From: Candidatus Neomicrothrix sp. UBA825
GTDB lineage: Bacteria; Actinomycetota; Acidimicrobiia; Acidimicrobiales; UBA8592
Direction: 5' to 3'
DNA: 8,757 nt
NCBI GenBank assembly: GCA_002295705.1
Contig: DBHP01000034.1
Location: forward strand, 1-8,757
Part shown: piece after piece, positions 7,335 through 8,757 of the stretch
Layout: every line of letters starts with the position of its first letter
Numbering within the stretch: the stretch's first letter is position 1
Notes under the pieces: generated by a model
Told to the model about the DNA's origin: nothing
The model's input: only the letters and a program-made list of their open reading frames with translations
The model's database searches: none
Translations under genes and position numbers: made by a program

Positions 7335-7363
7335 TTTCCCCCTTTACGTAATCGTATCTTTCT

Positions 7364-8338
7364 CTAGACATATCCAAACGGTTGACGTGTAGCCCCTCTT
7401 TTCTCGGCTTGTAGACATATGAAGTCGTGTAAAAGTGTCGCAGCAGCAATCGCCGTGATCTCGCTAATATCGTATGACGGCGCTACTTCGACAACATCCA
7501 TGCCGACGATGTTGAATTCTCCCAGAGAACGTATTGCATCTAAAGCCTGCGCTGTACTTAGTCCACCTGCGACAGGGGTTCCAGTTCCTGGAGCGAAAGC
7601 GGGGTCCAAGCAGTCAATATCAAAAGTCAGATACGCGTTACGTGCACCTACGATTTCGCGAATGACATCTATAACTGCTGGGATTCCTTCTCTATGCACC
7701 CAGGGAGCTCCGAGGATAGTGAAACCATATGTTTCTGCATTATGAGTTCGAATCCCTATTTGAACAGATGTTTCGGGATTTATGATTTCTTCACGGAGTG
7801 CCCGCAGGAACATTGATCCATGATCTAGTCTTTGCCCATCATCTATCCAAGTATCACAGTGTGCATCAAAGTGGATTAGGGATAGTGGGCCGTGCTTTTT
7901 CGCATGCGCTTTTAATAAAGGGTATGTTACGAAATGGTCGCCGCCCATACTTAACATCATTGTTCCGTTTTCAATGATTTCGAGAGCGTGCTTTTCAATC
8001 TGGTCAGGTGCTTGGTTTGGATAGCCATAATCAATGAAGCAATCCCCGTAATCAGTGACTTTCAAATATTGAAAAGGGTCGAAGCCAAAGGGGTATGCTT
8101 CTAATTCTGCTAAGCCAACTGAGGCCGCACGTATTGCTCTGGGGCCAAGACGTGTTCCTGGCCGGTTTGAGGTTGCCATATCGAATGGAATACCGGTTAC
8201 TGCGATATCAACATCGGTGAGGTCACGTGAGTAATTTCTTCTCAGAAAAGAGAGAGCTCCTCCAAATGTCATTTCAGGATTTCTTCCAAGCAGGCCTTTT
8301 CGGCGAAATGCTTGGTCGCCTTCAATTTCTTTCCCCAT
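7364..8338 (-). CDS. speB: Agmatinase (ureohydrolase family)
   Basis: This 324-residue manganese enzyme would hydrolyse agmatine to putrescine and urea. The binuclear metal site is complete: His135 in GGDHF, Asp158, His160 and Asp162 in HFDAHCD, and Asp240 and Asp242 in TFDIDCLDP. The sequences PFDMATSNRPG (51-61) and DPAFAPGTGTPVAGGL (245-260) closely resemble E. coli SpeB as I recall it, which favours agmatinase over guanidinobutyrase or arginase. The length is slightly above the 306 residues of E. coli SpeB, because of extensions at both ends. AAGGAG at 8347-8352, 8 nt upstream of the ATG, serves as ribosome-binding site and lies inside the end of the GNAT gene. The 2-bp gap to that gene and the 29-bp gap to potA indicate co-transcription. 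It would supply the same putrescine pool that the transporter imports. A close guanidino substrate remains possible. Confidence 0.9.
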   Translation of the reverse strand: MGKEIEGDQAFRRKGLLGRNPEMTFGGALSFLRRNYSRDLTDVDIAVTGIPFDMATSNRPGTRLGPRAIRAASVGLAELEAYPFGFDPFQYLKVTDYGDCFIDYGYPNQAPDQIEKHALEIIENGTMMLSMGGDHFVTYPLLKAHAKKHGPLSLIHFDAHCDTWIDDGQRLDHGSMFLRALREEIINPETSVQIGIRTHNAETYGFTILGAPWVHREGIPAVIDVIREIVGARNAYLTFDIDCLDPAFAPGTGTPVAGGLSTAQALDAIRSLGEFNIVGMDVVEVAPSYDISEITAIAAATLLHDFICLQAEKRGATRQPFGYV

Positions 8339-8340
8339 AC

Positions 8341-8757
8341 TTAGCTCTCCTTGTATTCTTGGTTTCTCCAGATAATTAAGGCTGCGTAATTATCAATCTC
8401 TGGGTTCGTAATGTAGTTCGGTAAAGCGCAAATTAATTCAAAGCCATTGTTAGATTGGAATGAGAGTGTTGAGTCGTAAATAACCTTTTCCCTTACGGCA
8501 GTTATGTATTCATCAGCGGTCATTTCTTCTTTGTATTTTGCAAATCCTGGCATGACGCCTCCCGCAATAATCCCCTTGAGGTTTCTGGTCACGCATACCT
8601 GTTTACGCAGCTGGTAAAGCTCACCACCTATTCCTTTGCGTCGATAATTCGGATGAACAGCTATGGAGGTACCGTAGTACCAGTCTCCACTGGGTATGTG
8701 GCCCGAGCTTCCATTCCCAGGCATGATGTCGTGGACTGTGTGGACTGGATTACCCTC
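8341..8757 (-). CDS. GNAT acetyltransferase, N-terminus cut by window edge
   Basis: The frame is open to the right edge, showing the last 138 residues; the ATG at 8724 is internal, since coding sequence matching the family continues upstream of it. The acetyl-CoA loop is visible in IAVHPNYRRKGIGGELY (R-R-K-G-I-G). The following GIIAGGVMPGF, the STLSFQSNNGF stretch and the LPNYITNP segment match, as I recall them, a GNAT group often encoded as the N-terminal half of GNAT/carbon-nitrogen hydrolase fusions. Here the protein stops right after the GNAT domain, so the nitrilase-like half is absent from this chain. The stop lies 2 bp before speB, and it carries the speB ribosome-binding site. Acetylation of a polyamine or related amine fits the context but is unproven. 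Confidence 0.85.
   Translation of the reverse strand, partial: EGNPVHTVHDIMPGNGSSGHIPSGDWYYGTSIAVHPNYRRKGIGGELYQLRKQVCVTRNLKGIIAGGVMPGFAKYKEEMTADEYITAVREKVIYDSTLSFQSNNGFELICALPNYITNPEIDNYAALIIWRNQEYKES

Noticed and set aside
7096..7392. Plus-strand 98-codon open frame opposite potA
   Set aside because: It is antisense to the Walker A region of potA and spans into the speB end, with no ribosome-binding site or domain match seen.
7419..7745. Plus-strand 108-codon open frame opposite speB
   Set aside because: It is antisense to well-conserved agmatinase sequence; its openness is explained by codon use on the other strand.
8722..8724. ATG at 8724 as the start of the GNAT gene
   Set aside because: The frame stays open upstream to the window edge and the upstream residues (GNPVHTVHD) fit the family, so this Met is internal.

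Overview
The window looks like a bacterial chromosome segment dedicated to polyamine uptake and breakdown. Base composition is moderate to slightly AT-rich by eye, gene packing is dense with overlapping stops and starts, and there are no mobile elements, RNA genes or CRISPR. The substrate-binding protein is a lipoprotein with a short Cys-Gly-Gly-Asp-rich mature start, a style common in Actinobacteria, including marine Acidimicrobiia. An uncultured, probably aquatic actinobacterium is my best guess, but this is a weak inference and a Chloroflexi-type origin is not excluded.

Layout, left to right. (1) 1-924, minus strand: a gene cut by the window edge, encoding a glyoxalase-like N-terminal region followed by a cupin domain. 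(2) 925-1038: a divergent intergenic region. (3) 1039-1752, plus strand: a PuuD-type gamma-glutamyl-GABA hydrolase, the only plus-strand gene. (4) 1749-3236, minus strand: a CoA-acylating methylmalonate/malonate-semialdehyde dehydrogenase whose stop overlaps that of puuD by 4 bp. (5) 3237-3378: a spacer with a perfect 16-bp hairpin just after potD. (6) 3379-7334, minus strand: a complete spermidine/putrescine ABC transporter in transcription order potA-potB-potC-potD. (7) 7364-8338, minus strand: an agmatinase (speB). (8) 8341-8757, minus strand: the C-terminal part of a GNAT acetyltransferase running off the right edge.

GNAT-speB-potABCD is tightly spaced on one strand (2 bp, 29 bp, 1-bp overlap, 4-bp overlap, 34 bp) and is very likely one transcription unit. 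The hairpin after potD may end it, or may only reduce expression of mmsA beyond it. Functionally, SpeB would make putrescine from agmatine and PotABCD would import putrescine or spermidine. PuuD would release GABA from gamma-glutamyl-GABA. MmsA could oxidise the malonate semialdehyde that arises when aminopropyl groups of spermidine pass through beta-alanine. The oxidases, aminotransferases and gamma-glutamylation enzymes needed to join these steps are not in the window.

Two start codons deserve correction on ribosome-binding-site evidence: mmsA at 3236 rather than an upstream TTG at 3263, and potD at 4509 rather than 4527. I see no wholly new system. The least familiar items are the glyoxalase-like/cupin protein, the stand-alone form of a GNAT type often fused to a nitrilase-like domain, and the hairpin.
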